From: DASUTB01 sp036374835
GTDB taxonomy: Bacteria > Actinomycetota > Actinomycetes > Jiangellales > Jiangellaceae
DNA length: 44,845 nucleotides
Assembly: GCA_036374835.1 (NCBI GenBank)
Contig: DASUTB010000007.1
Span: 1 to 44,845 of the forward strand
Direction: 5' to 3'
The notes under the pieces are model-generated. The model was given only the letters and a program-made list of their open reading frames with translations, made no database searches and was not told where the DNA came from. The position numbers and the translations under genes were made by a program. Numbering within the stretch: position 1 is the stretch's first letter; every line of letters begins with the position of its first letter. Below, piece by piece: positions 1-8,493 of this stretch.

Positions 1-17
1 CGACGAACGGAGTGGTC

Positions 18-2954
18 ATGCAAGCGACGAGACGATGGCGCCGTACCGGCGCACTCGCCGCAAGCGGAATCCTGGTGGCAGCGCTCGCGACGCTACCTGG
101 AACCGCGCACGCGGCGGTGACCTGTGAGGTCGATTTCAGCGCCGGCGAGTGGGGCGACGGCAATGGTGGCTTCACCGCCAATGTCACGATCACCAACACC
201 GGCGACCCGATCTCCGGCTGGGAGCTCGAGTTCGATCTGCCGGGTTCGGCGTCGTTGACCCATGGCTGGAGCGCCGACTGGAGCCAGAGCGGCCAGACCC
301 TCACCGCCACCAACCTGGACTGGAACGCGAACCTCGGCACCGGCGGTACGACCACGATCGGATTCAACGGCACCGCCTACGGCGGCGACCCCGATACGTT
401 CTTCGTCAACGACGTCGAGTGCGGCGGCGAACCACCGGCCAACGAGCCTCCCGCGGTCCAGATCACGCAGCCGACGGACGGTCAGGAGTTCACCGCCCCG
501 GCGGACGTCACCGTCATCGCCGACGCGAGCGACCCGGACGGCGCGGTCACCGCCGTCGAGTTCTACCTGGACGGTGTGCTCGCCGGCACCGACGGCACCG
601 CGCCGTATGAATGGACGTTCAACGATCTTGGCGCCGCGTCCTACGTCATCAGCGCCCAGGCCGTCGACGACGGCGATCCGCCGGCCACCGCGACGGACGA
701 GGTCGGCATCGTCGTCACCGAACCCGCCGCAGCGGCGATCGAAGCCTCGGTGATGCAGCTGAGCGTCCCCGAAGGAGGCGACGCGTCGTTCACGCTGACC
801 CTCACCGAACAGCCGGCAAGTGACGTAACGGTGACCCTCGCCGCGTCCGGCGACCCCTCGGTCAGCGTCGCCCCCACGTCCCTGACGTTCAGCGGCGCGA
901 ACTGGGATCAGCCCCAACAGGCGACCGTCTCGGCGGCCGCGAACAGCGGCGGCGACACGGCCACGATCACCGCCGGCGCGGACGGGTACGACTCCGCGAC
1001 CGTGGACGTCACCGTCACCGCGGCACCCGACGGCGAGTGGACCGGCCACTTCCTGGAGCAGTACGGCAAGATCAAGGACCCGGCGTCCGGCTACTTCAGC
1101 CCGGAGTGGGGCATCCCGTACCACGCGGTGGAGACGTTGATCGTCGAAGCGCCGGAGCACGGCCACCAGACGACGTCCGAGGCGTTCAGCTACTGGATCT
1201 GGCTCGAGGCGAACTACGGCCGTGTCACCGGCGACTGGGCTCCGTTCAACCAGGCCTGGGAGGCGATGGAGACCTGGATCATCCCGACCGACGATCTGCA
1301 GCCGACCAACGCCAACTACAACCCCGGCGACCCGGCGACATTCGCGCCGGAGCTCGACTCCCCCGGCGAGTACCCATCGCCGCTGGACTTCGACGTGCCG
1401 GTCGGTCAGGACCCCATCGCGACCGAGTTGGCGAACACGTACGGCTCGCCCGACGTCTACGCGATGCACTGGTTGCTCGACGTGGACGACGTGCACGGCT
1501 ACGGCCGGTGCGGGGACGGCGAGCCGGGTCCGGCGCTGGTCAACACGTTCCAGCGCGGCCCGCAGGAGTCGGTGTGGCAGACGATCGTCCACCCCTCGTG
1601 TGAGCGGTTCAACTGGGGTGGCCCGAACGGCTTCCTCGACCTGTTCATCGACGACTCCAGCTATGCCCAGCAGTGGCGGTACACCGCCGCGCCGGACGCC
1701 GACGCGCGCGCCGTCCAGGCCGCGTACTGGGCTTGGACGTGGGCGAGCGAGCAGGGCAACGCGAGCCAGATCGCGGACACGATAGCCAAAGCCGCCAAGA
1801 TGGGCGACTGGGCGCGGTACTCGTTCTTCGACAAGTACTTCAAGGAGATCGGGAACTGCGTCGGCCCGATGACCTGCCCGGCCGCGACCGGCAAGGACTC
1901 GTCCCACTACCTGTTGCAGTGGTACTTCTCATGGGGCGGCGGGCTGACGTCCAACTGGGCGTTCCGCATCGGCGCGAGCCACGTCCACCAGGGCTACCAG
2001 AACCCGATGGCCGCGTGGGCGCTGGCCGGAAATGTGGCCCCGCTGACCCCCCTCTCGGCAACCGGCGCCTCCGACTGGGCCGAGAGCCTTGACCGGCAGC
2101 TCGAGTTCTACCAGTGGCTGCAGGCCGGCGACCCGAACAGCGGCGGATTCATCGCCGGCGGCGCGACCAACAGCTGGCGCGGCCGGTACGCAGAGCCGCC
2201 CGCGGGCACCCCCACCTTCTACGGGATGTTCTACGACGAGAAGCCGGTCTGGCACGACCCGAACAGCAACATCTGGTTCGGCTTCCAGACGTGGTCGCTA
2301 CAGCGCGTCGCCGAGTATCTGTACGTCACCGGCGATCAGCGGGCGCAGGACATCCTCGACCCGTGGGTGGATCGGGCGATCGCCGAGACCGACCTGACGC
2401 CGGGCGCCTGGTCGATTCCGGCTGAGATGAGCTGGTCGGGCGCTCCGGACACCTGGGATCCGGCGAATCCGGGCGACAACGCCGGACTGTCCGTCGACGT
2501 CGTCTCCACCGGCCAGGACGTCGGTGTCGCGGCGGCGCTGGCCCGCACGCTGCTGTATTACGCGGCGGCGACCGGCGACCAGGCGGCGCACGACACCGGC
2601 CTCGGCCTGCTCGAGACCCTGCTGCAGCACACCGACCCACTCGGCATCGCCGTCCCCGAGACACGCGGCGACTACGAGCGGTTCGACGACCCGTTCGACG
2701 ACTCGGGCATTCCGATCACCGGTGTGTTCGTGCCGGACGGCTGGTCCGGTGTGATGCCGAACGGCGACGTCATCGAGCCCGGTGTCACGTTCCTCGACAT
2801 CCACTCGTACCTGGAGGACGACCCGGCGTGGCCGCAGGTGCAGGCGTACCTGGACGGCGGACCGGAGCCGGAGTTCACCTACCACCGGTTCTGGGCGCAG
2901 GCGGATATCGCCAATGCATTCGCCGACTACGCCTTCCTGTTCGGCGACGAGTAG
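18..2954 (+). CDS. GH48 reducing-end cellobiohydrolase with N-terminal CBM2
   Basis: Secreted processive exocellulase that releases cellobiose from cellulose chain ends. A Tat/Sec-like signal peptide (RRWRRT, then a hydrophobic stretch, AHA-A cleavage near residue 33) is followed by a CBM2 cellulose-binding module (about 34-135, with its two end cysteines), a bacterial Ig-like domain (about 145-235), a Calx-beta-like domain (about 240-335) and a full-length GH48 domain (about 340-978). The GH48 motif TTSEAFSY contains the expected catalytic acid Glu (near residue 388, equivalent to Glu55 of Clostridium CelF), and the long stretches around PDADARAVQA and SLDRQLEFYQWLQ are typical of the family. 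I chose ATG at 18 over GTG at 12 because GGAG lies 5 nt upstream of it. It heads a cluster with GH5 and GH6 enzymes. Any promoter lies outside the window. Confidence 0.95.
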   Translation: MQATRRWRRTGALAASGILVAALATLPGTAHAAVTCEVDFSAGEWGDGNGGFTANVTITNTGDPISGWELEFDLPGSASLTHGWSADWSQSGQTLTATNLDWNANLGTGGTTTIGFNGTAYGGDPDTFFVNDVECGGEPPANEPPAVQITQPTDGQEFTAPADVTVIADASDPDGAVTAVEFYLDGVLAGTDGTAPYEWTFNDLGAASYVISAQAVDDGDPPATATDEVGIVVTEPAAAAIEASVMQLSVPEGGDASFTLTLTEQPASDVTVTLAASGDPSVSVAPTSLTFSGANWDQPQQATVSAAANSGGDTATITAGADGYDSATVDVTVTAAPDGEWTGHFLEQYGKIKDPASGYFSPEWGIPYHAVETLIVEAPEHGHQTTSEAFSYWIWLEANYGRVTGDWAPFNQAWEAMETWIIPTDDLQPTNANYNPGDPATFAPELDSPGEYPSPLDFDVPVGQDPIATELANTYGSPDVYAMHWLLDVDDVHGYGRCGDGEPGPALVNTFQRGPQESVWQTIVHPSCERFNWGGPNGFLDLFIDDSSYAQQWRYTAAPDADARAVQAAYWAWTWASEQGNASQIADTIAKAAKMGDWARYSFFDKYFKEIGNCVGPMTCPAATGKDSSHYLLQWYFSWGGGLTSNWAFRIGASHVHQGYQNPMAAWALAGNVAPLTPLSATGASDWAESLDRQLEFYQWLQAGDPNSGGFIAGGATNSWRGRYAEPPAGTPTFYGMFYDEKPVWHDPNSNIWFGFQTWSLQRVAEYLYVTGDQRAQDILDPWVDRAIAETDLTPGAWSIPAEMSWSGAPDTWDPANPGDNAGLSVDVVSTGQDVGVAAALARTLLYYAAATGDQAAHDTGLGLLETLLQHTDPLGIAVPETRGDYERFDDPFDDSGIPITGVFVPDGWSGVMPNGDVIEPGVTFLDIHSYLEDDPAWPQVQAYLDGGPEPEFTYHRFWAQADIANAFADYAFLFGDE

Positions 2955-2977
2955 GTAGCAAGGCAGCCCTCCCCCCA

Positions 2978-3026
2978 TGATCACCGGCACTTTTCATCGC
3001 AGGCGTGTGGAAAGTGCCGGTGATCA
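2978..3026. repeat. Palindrome with TGATCACCGGCACTTT arms
   Basis: Two perfect 16-bp arms (2978-2993 and 3011-3026) enclose a 17-nt loop between the GH48 stop and the GH5 ribosome-binding site. The same arm sequence, over 14 bp, recurs at 14473-14521. It could terminate GH48 transcription or form a hairpin in a GH48-GH5 transcript. There is no U-tract. Confidence 0.8.
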
Positions 3027-3050
3027 CCCCTCCACTCGAAGGAGCAACTC

Positions 3051-4670
3051 ATGATCAAGCGAGCGTTGGCCCTGGCCGCGGTGGCGGTCGCCGCTGTCGC
3101 TGCGGCGATCGTCCCTACCGGGGCACAGGCTGCGCACGGCGGGTTCCACGTCAGCGGCACGCAGCTGCTGGACGCCAACGGCACACCGTTCGTCGCCCGC
3201 GGCACGAGCCTGCCGCACGTCTGGTTCCCGCAGCAGTTCGGCATGTTCGAAGACGCCGCCGACCTCGGCGCCAACGCGGTGCGCGTGGTTCTCGGTAGCG
3301 GCCACCAGTGGGGTCCGTCGGACGCGGCCGACATCCGGATGGTCGTGGACGAGTGCAAGCGGCTCGAGATGGTGTGCATGCTCGAGGTCCACGACGCGAC
3401 CGGGTACGAAGATCCGTTCGGCCAGACAATCGCATCGATCGTGGACGTGGTCGAGGACTACTGGGCGGACCCGGCGCTCGGTATCGTCGACGAGCTCGCC
3501 GGTGAAGAGGCGTACGTCCTCGTCAACATCGCCAACGAGCACCGCGGCAACACGAACGCCGAGGAGTGGGGCGACGAAACGTCCACCGCGATCGAGCTCA
3601 TGCGTGACGCCGGGTACGAGCACACACTCGTCGTCGACGCGCCGAACTGGGGCCAGGACTGGTCCGGAACGATGCGGGCCCAGGCGGCCTCGGTCGCCGC
3701 CGCCGACCCGCTCGGCAACACCCTGTTCTCGGTGCACATGTACGAGGTCTACGACTCGCCGCAGACAGTGATCGACTACTTCGACGCGTTCGAGGCGCTC
3801 GGCCTGCCGCTCGTCGTCGGCGAGTTCGGCTGGCAGCACCAGAGCCCGCCGCAACCAGTGGCCTGGGAGACGGTGATGGCCGAGGCCGAGGCGCGCGGCA
3901 TCGGCTGGTTCGGCTGGTCGTGGAGCGGCAACTCCGGCGGCGTCGAGTACCTGGATCAGGTGACGAACTTCGATCCCGCACAGCTCACTCAGTGGGGCAC
4001 CGATCTGTTCCTCGGACCGAACGGCGTCCAGGCGACCGCCGAGTGCGCCACGGTCTACTCCTGCGAGCCGCCGGTCGAGGACACCGACCCGCCTTCCGAT
4101 CCTGGGCAACCGGCTGTCGTGAACGTGACGGCGACCGCCGCCGAGCTGACGTGGGCGGCATCGACCGACAACGTCGGCGTGGCGGCGTATGACGTCTACC
4201 TCGACGGCGCGTTGGCGGACACGACCGGCACGACGTCGGTCACCCTGGACGGACTTACCCCTGAGACGTCCTATTCCGCCACGGTCGTCGCGCGCGACGC
4301 GGCCGGCAACGAGTCCGGCGCGTCCCCGCCGGCCACGTTCACCACAGATGAGGGTCTGCCGGTCGGCACCTGCGCGGTCGACTTCGGCGTCGGCGAGTGG
4401 GGCGACGGCAACGGCGGGTTCACCGCGCACGTCACGGTGCAGAACACCGGGGCCGAGCCGATCGACGGCTGGGCCTTGGAGTTCGACCTGCCGGGTTCGG
4501 CGTCCCTGACCCACGGCTGGAGCGCGAACTGGAGCCAGGACGGGCAGACCGTCACCGCGACACCGCTGGACTGGAACCGGGTCCTGGGTCAGACCGGGAT
4601 CGGCTTCAACGGCACAGCGTACGGAGGTGAGCCGACGAACGTCACCCTCAACGGCCAACTCTGCGAGTAA
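3051..4670 (+). CDS. GH5 (subfamily 8-like) beta-mannanase with FN3 and C-terminal CBM2
   Basis: Secreted glycoside hydrolase, 539 aa. A signal peptide (cleavage near AQA-A, residue 28) is followed by a GH5 catalytic domain (about 30-325), a fibronectin type III domain (about 346-433) and a CBM2 (about 440-538). The catalytic domain resembles actinobacterial mannanases such as Streptomyces ManA: GFHVSGTQLLDANG, MLEVHDATGYEDP, APNWGQDW. The acid/base is Glu163 in NIANEHRGN and the nucleophile is Glu258 in VVGEFGW. NEHRGN departs from the usual NEPWGN of mannanases, so substrate specificity (mannan or another beta-1,4-glycan) is inferred. AAGGAG at 3039-3044 is a strong ribosome-binding site 6 nt before ATG. 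Its CBM2 closely resembles those of the flanking GH48 and GH6 genes. Confidence 0.92.
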   Translation: MIKRALALAAVAVAAVAAAIVPTGAQAAHGGFHVSGTQLLDANGTPFVARGTSLPHVWFPQQFGMFEDAADLGANAVRVVLGSGHQWGPSDAADIRMVVDECKRLEMVCMLEVHDATGYEDPFGQTIASIVDVVEDYWADPALGIVDELAGEEAYVLVNIANEHRGNTNAEEWGDETSTAIELMRDAGYEHTLVVDAPNWGQDWSGTMRAQAASVAAADPLGNTLFSVHMYEVYDSPQTVIDYFDAFEALGLPLVVGEFGWQHQSPPQPVAWETVMAEAEARGIGWFGWSWSGNSGGVEYLDQVTNFDPAQLTQWGTDLFLGPNGVQATAECATVYSCEPPVEDTDPPSDPGQPAVVNVTATAAELTWAASTDNVGVAAYDVYLDGALADTTGTTSVTLDGLTPETSYSATVVARDAAGNESGASPPATFTTDEGLPVGTCAVDFGVGEWGDGNGGFTAHVTVQNTGAEPIDGWALEFDLPGSASLTHGWSANWSQDGQTVTATPLDWNRVLGQTGIGFNGTAYGGEPTNVTLNGQLCE

Positions 4671-4671
4671 C

Positions 4672-4755
4672 GAATGATCACGTTCGGTAGTTGTCACGTA
4701 GCTTCACGAGGCTTGCATGCCTGGTGAAGCTACGTGACTCCTGCCGAACGTGATC
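4672..4755 (+). repeat. Two-tier inverted repeat starting GAATGATCACGTTCGG
   Basis: The outer arms are 12 bp (GATCACGTTCGG at 4676-4687, complement at 4744-4755) and the inner arms 15 bp (GTCACGTAGCTTCAC at 4693-4707, complement at 4724-4738), with a 16-nt loop. It begins 2 nt after the GH5 stop and ends about 10 nt before the GH6 ribosome-binding site. It carries the GAATGATCACGT head of the dispersed 3'-end family. Confidence 0.85.
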
Positions 4756-4779
4756 GAACCACAACGGAAGGAGCAAACG

Positions 4780-7086
4780 ATGATCAACCGATTGCGAAGG
4801 CGGCGTACGCTCGCCGGCGGGGCGGCCCTGCTGCTGGCCGCGGCCGGGCTCGCAGCAGCGACGGCTGTGCCGGCACACGCCGCACCGGGCTGCGACGTGC
4901 AGTTCAGCGCCGGCGAGTGGAACGATGGCGCCGGCGGTTTCACCGGAAGCGTCATCCTCACCAACACCGGCGACCCGATCTCCGGCTGGACGCTCGAGTT
5001 CGACCTGCCGGGCTCGGCGTCGTTGACCCACGGCTGGAGCGCCGATTGGAGCCAGAGCGGGCAGACGCTGACCGCCACGAACCTCGACTGGAACGGCAAC
5101 CTCGGCACCGGCGATTCGACGACGATCGGCTTCAACGGCACCGGATACGCCGGCGACCCGGCGACGTTCTTCGTCAACGGCGTCGAGTGCGGCGGCGATC
5201 CCGGAGTCGCCCCGCCGGACGTGTCGCTGACCAGCCCGGCGAGCGGTCAGGAGTTCCTCGCCGGCTCGCCGGTGACGCTCGCCGCGGACGCGAGTTCGTC
5301 GATCGGCATCGAGCGGGTCGACTTCTTCGTGGACGGGCAGCCGGTCGGCTCGGACTCGGCGGCACCGTACGAGGTGACGGTCAACGACCTCGCGCTCGGC
5401 GGCCACACGGCGACGGCCGAAGCGTACGACACCGCCTCGGGCGAAGAGCAGCAGTCGACGGTATCGGATCCGGTGTCGTTCTCGGTGGCCGAAGAGGTGC
5501 TGCCGCCGGATCCGGAGCTCGCGGTGTCGCCGTCCTCCCTTTCGGTCGTCGAAGGCGAATCCGGCACGCTGACGTTCTCGCTGACCGAGCCTCCGGCCGA
5601 GCCGGTCACCGTCACGCTGGCGACCACGGCCAACGTCTCGGTATCGCCGACGACGTTCCAACTGGACACCGGGACGCAGGATGTCGCCGTCACCGGGCTC
5701 TCCGTCGGTTCGGGAAGTGTGACGGCCAGCGCGCCCGGCCTCGACGATCTCGTCGTTGCGGTGAACGTCACCGACGATCAGGTGCCGCCGCGCGCGGACA
5801 ACCCGTACGAGGGCGCCGACGTCTACGTGAACCCGGACTGGGCCGGCACGGTGCTGGACCAGGCGGCATCAACCGGAGGTGCGCTCGGCGCAGCCATGGA
5901 GGAGGTCGCGAGCTACCCGACGTTCGTCTGGATGGACCGGATCGGCGCCATCACCGACGGCACCGGGCTAGTCGGTCACCTCGACAATGCGGCCGCACAG
6001 GACGCCGCCAACGGCAGCACGCCGACGGTCTTCCAGGTCGTCATCTACGACCTGCCCAACCGGGACTGCGCCGCACTGGCCTCCAACGGTGAGCTGCGTA
6101 TCTCAGAGAACGGCTTCGAGATCTACCGCGAGGACTACGTCGACGTGATCGACGAGATCCTGTCCCGGCCGGAGTACGCCAACCTGCGGATCGTGGCCGT
6201 GATCGAGGTGGACTCGCTGCCCAACCTGGTGACCAACCTCGATGAGCCGGATTGCGCGGAGGCCAACGGTCCGGGCGGGTATCGCGACGGCATCCGGTAC
6301 GTGCTCAACTCGTTCAGCGACTCGCCGAACATCTACAGCTATCTGGACATCGCGCACTCGGGCTGGCTCGGCTGGGACGACAACTTCAACGACGCGGTCA
6401 ACCTGTACGTCGACACGCTGACCTCGGACCAGTGGTTCGGGCCGGCGCCCGGCTTGGACAGCATCGCGGGGTTCGTCACGAACTCGGCGAACTACACCCC
6501 GACGGTGGAGCCGTTCCTGCCGGACTCGTCGATCGCTCCACCTGGCGGAGGTAACCCGATCCGCTCCGCGGACTTTTACGAGTGGAACCCGCACTTCGAC
6601 GAGATGGACTTCGCGCAGGCACTGCACGACGCGTTCAGCGCCCGGGGCATGTCGGAGTTCGGCATGCTGATCGACACCGGCCGCAACGGCTGGGGCGGTT
6701 CCGATCGTCCGACCGAGGTGAGCACGTCGACCGACCTCAACACCTACGTGGACGAGAGCCGTATCGACCGCCGGCCGCACCGGGGCGGTTGGTGTAACCA
6801 GGACGGCGCCGGCATCGGTGAACGTCCGACGGCCAGCCCGGCGGAGAACATCGACGCGTTCGTTTGGGTCAAGCCACCGGGCGAATCGGACGGCGTCTCG
6901 GATCCGGACTTCGAGCAGGATCCGAACGATCCGAACAAGCAACACGACCCGATGTGCGATCCGAATGCGCAGAACAGGTACAACACCAGCCTGCCGACCA
7001 ACGCGTTGCCCGACGCTCCGCACGCCGGGCGCTGGTTCCCCGAGCAGTTCCAGATGCTCGTGGAAAACGCCTGGCCCGCCTTCTAA
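4780..7086 (+). CDS. GH6 exo-cellobiohydrolase with N-terminal CBM2
   Basis: Secreted exocellulase of 768 aa acting from non-reducing ends, so complementary to the GH48 enzyme. The order is signal peptide (cleavage near AHA-A, residue 35), CBM2 (about 38-137), Ig-like domain (about 147-237), Calx-beta-like domain (about 247-332) and GH6 domain (about 340-768). IYDLPNRDCAA carries the conserved Asp429 (equivalent to Asp175 of Trichoderma Cel6A), and VIEVDSLPN carries the catalytic acid Asp478 (equivalent to Asp221). The length and the extended C-terminal part (HAGRWFPEQFQMLVENA) resemble the large Thermobifida Cel6B type. ATG 4780 is preceded by GGAAGGAG at 4766-4773; an in-frame GTG at 4750 has no such site and lies in the palindrome. 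Its domain order matches the GH48 protein. Confidence 0.94.
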   Translation: MINRLRRRRTLAGGAALLLAAAGLAAATAVPAHAAPGCDVQFSAGEWNDGAGGFTGSVILTNTGDPISGWTLEFDLPGSASLTHGWSADWSQSGQTLTATNLDWNGNLGTGDSTTIGFNGTGYAGDPATFFVNGVECGGDPGVAPPDVSLTSPASGQEFLAGSPVTLAADASSSIGIERVDFFVDGQPVGSDSAAPYEVTVNDLALGGHTATAEAYDTASGEEQQSTVSDPVSFSVAEEVLPPDPELAVSPSSLSVVEGESGTLTFSLTEPPAEPVTVTLATTANVSVSPTTFQLDTGTQDVAVTGLSVGSGSVTASAPGLDDLVVAVNVTDDQVPPRADNPYEGADVYVNPDWAGTVLDQAASTGGALGAAMEEVASYPTFVWMDRIGAITDGTGLVGHLDNAAAQDAANGSTPTVFQVVIYDLPNRDCAALASNGELRISENGFEIYREDYVDVIDEILSRPEYANLRIVAVIEVDSLPNLVTNLDEPDCAEANGPGGYRDGIRYVLNSFSDSPNIYSYLDIAHSGWLGWDDNFNDAVNLYVDTLTSDQWFGPAPGLDSIAGFVTNSANYTPTVEPFLPDSSIAPPGGGNPIRSADFYEWNPHFDEMDFAQALHDAFSARGMSEFGMLIDTGRNGWGGSDRPTEVSTSTDLNTYVDESRIDRRPHRGGWCNQDGAGIGERPTASPAENIDAFVWVKPPGESDGVSDPDFEQDPNDPNKQHDPMCDPNAQNRYNTSLPTNALPDAPHAGRWFPEQFQMLVENAWPAF

Positions 7087-7091
7087 CCCAA

Positions 7092-7178
7092 GAATGACCA
7101 TGTTTGGCACGTACTTCCGTGCCAAACATGGTCTACAGACCGCGCATCGCACGGAAACGCCTGGCAAGGCATTGCACG
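7092..7178 (+). repeat. 3'-end family element downstream of GH6
   Basis: The head GAATGACCATGT begins 5 nt after the stop. A perfect 16-bp stem follows (GACCATGTTTGGCACG at 7096-7111, complement at 7118-7133, 6-nt loop), then a tail (CTACAGACC, GCACGGA, CCTGGCAAGGCA) that also occurs in the copy downstream of tatB. It is a likely transcript end. No U-tract follows. Confidence 0.85.
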
Positions 7179-7202
7179 CTGGGCCTGCCAGGCGTTTCCG
7201 TG
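7150..7202. repeat. 17-bp palindrome between GH6 and the MFS gene
   Basis: The arms CACGGAAACGCCTGGCA (7150-7166) and its complement (7186-7202) enclose a 19-nt loop. The left arm overlaps the tail of the preceding 3'-end element. It is a second strong hairpin at this boundary, so a terminator role is plausible. The rest of the gap up to 7302 shows no recognisable gene. Confidence 0.8.
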
Positions 7203-7302
7203 ACGCCACCATCGACCGCCTCGTCAGGCGAATGCATCGCAACAGGCTGGCCGCACCGGACGCCCGTGTTGTTATCGTTACCTCATGACGTGGCGACATT
7301 GA

Positions 7303-8493
7303 TCCTCGCGAAGCGGTCCGGCGGCCGCGCTAGCCCGCCGACTTTATGCGTACTCGTTCTTCGACGATCTCGTTCTGTTCTATCCGCTCTACGCGATCCT
7401 GTTCGCCGATACTGGCCTGTCGACCGCGCAGATCTCATCGCTGTTCATCCTCTGGTCGGCTACGTCGGTGGCTCTCGAGATCCCGTCCGGTGTCGTGGCG
7501 GACATGGTCTCGCGCCGCGTCCTGTTGACGATCGGGCCGTTGCTCAGCGCCGCCGGCTTCGCGCTGTGGATGCTCGCGCCCTCCTACCCGGCCTTTGCGG
7601 CCGGCTTCGTGCTGTGGGGAGCCAAGGGCGCGATCGAGTCCGGCGCCCTGGAGGCCCTCGTATATGAAGAGCTCGACCGGCACGACGCGTCCTTCCGTTA
7701 CGCCACCGTCATGGGCCGGGCCACCACGTTCAGGACGATCGCCATCGCGGCCGCAATGGGCCTCGCCGCACCGGTGTTCGTTGCCGGCGGATACGAGGCG
7801 GTCGGGCTGGCCAGCGTCGCGGCATGTGTCCTGACCGCCGCGATCGGGGCGACGCTACCCGAGCCCCGCACCACCGCTGCCACGCCGGCCGGCACCGACG
7901 ACGGATTCATTCGAACTCTGCACGCCGGCATCGGCGAGGTGCGGCGCCGGCGGCCGGTGCTCATTGCCGTCACCTTCCTGATCGCCGTCTCGGCGATCTG
8001 GGGATCGCTCGACGAGTACGTGCCGCTGCTCGCGGCCGAAACGGGCTGGCCAACCGAACGACTACCAGTACTGATCTTGGTGGTTTACACCGGGGTGGCG
8101 CTCGGCGGCCTGCTCGCCGGCGTCGGCCGGCGGCTGCGACGGCGCGGCTTGGGCGCGCTCCTAATGGTAGGCGCCGGTGTGCTCGCGCTAGGTGCGCTGA
8201 GTGGGCACCCGGCCGGGTTCGTACTGATCGCGCTGGCGTTCGGCGCGTTCCAGTTGATCGAGATCGGTTCGGACGCCCGGCTGCAGGACGTCATCGCCGG
8301 ACCGGCTCGATCGACGGTGACGTCCGCCGCCGGTTTCGGTACCGAAATCGCCGCCATCAGCATCTTCGGCGGGTATGGGCTCGGCTCGGCGGTGGCCGAC
8401 CACGCCACCTTGTTCACCGTCGCCGCAGCCGGCTACGCCGTCCTTGGGCTCTCCGTCGTGTTGATCGGGCGACGACGCACCCCGGCTGCCTAG
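7303..8493 (+). CDS. MFS transporter, 5' end without canonical start
   Basis: Major facilitator superfamily permease with about 12 hydrophobic segments. The motif SGVVADMVSRR is the MFS loop 2-3 signature. Substrate is unknown. Family-like sequence (RRLYAYSFFDDLVLF, LFADTGLSTAQISSLF) begins at about 7339, well upstream of the first canonical in-frame start, GTG at 7468. The frame is closed by TGA at 7300-7302, and no ATG, GTG or TTG lies between. An ATG at 7285 is in the same frame but reaches that TGA after five codons. Starting at 7468 would remove the first membrane segment. I therefore give the open frame and suspect a frameshift or point change near 7300-7340, or a rare start codon. The stop overlaps the convergent RecB-like gene by the shared tetranucleotide CTAG. 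Confidence 0.75.
   Translation, partial: SSRSGPAAALARRLYAYSFFDDLVLFYPLYAILFADTGLSTAQISSLFILWSATSVALEIPSGVVADMVSRRVLLTIGPLLSAAGFALWMLAPSYPAFAAGFVLWGAKGAIESGALEALVYEELDRHDASFRYATVMGRATTFRTIAIAAAMGLAAPVFVAGGYEAVGLASVAACVLTAAIGATLPEPRTTAATPAGTDDGFIRTLHAGIGEVRRRRPVLIAVTFLIAVSAIWGSLDEYVPLLAAETGWPTERLPVLILVVYTGVALGGLLAGVGRRLRRRGLGALLMVGAGVLALGALSGHPAGFVLIALAFGAFQLIEIGSDARLQDVIAGPARSTVTSAAGFGTEIAAISIFGGYGLGSAVADHATLFTVAAAGYAVLGLSVVLIGRRRTPAA

Noticed and set aside
93..1907. Long open frame antisense to GH48 (about 600 codons)
   Set aside because: Arg/Val-rich, no family features; a by-product of high-GC codon bias opposite a clear GH48 gene.
3024..4697. Long open frame antisense to GH5
   Set aside because: Same reason; the sense strand has complete GH5, FN3 and CBM2 domains.
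2955..4779. CelR/CebR-type operator for the cellulase genes
   Set aside because: No TGGGAGCGCTCCCA-like sequence was found upstream of GH5 or GH6; the palindromes there belong to repeat families.
6103..7299. Open frame antisense to GH6 reaching across the palindromes
   Set aside because: No recognisable domain, and it runs through two hairpins; the sense gene is certain.
8490..8493. Shared CTAG stop tetranucleotide of convergent genes (also 39975-39978)
   Set aside because: Compact convergent ends of this kind are common in actinobacteria and need no special mechanism.
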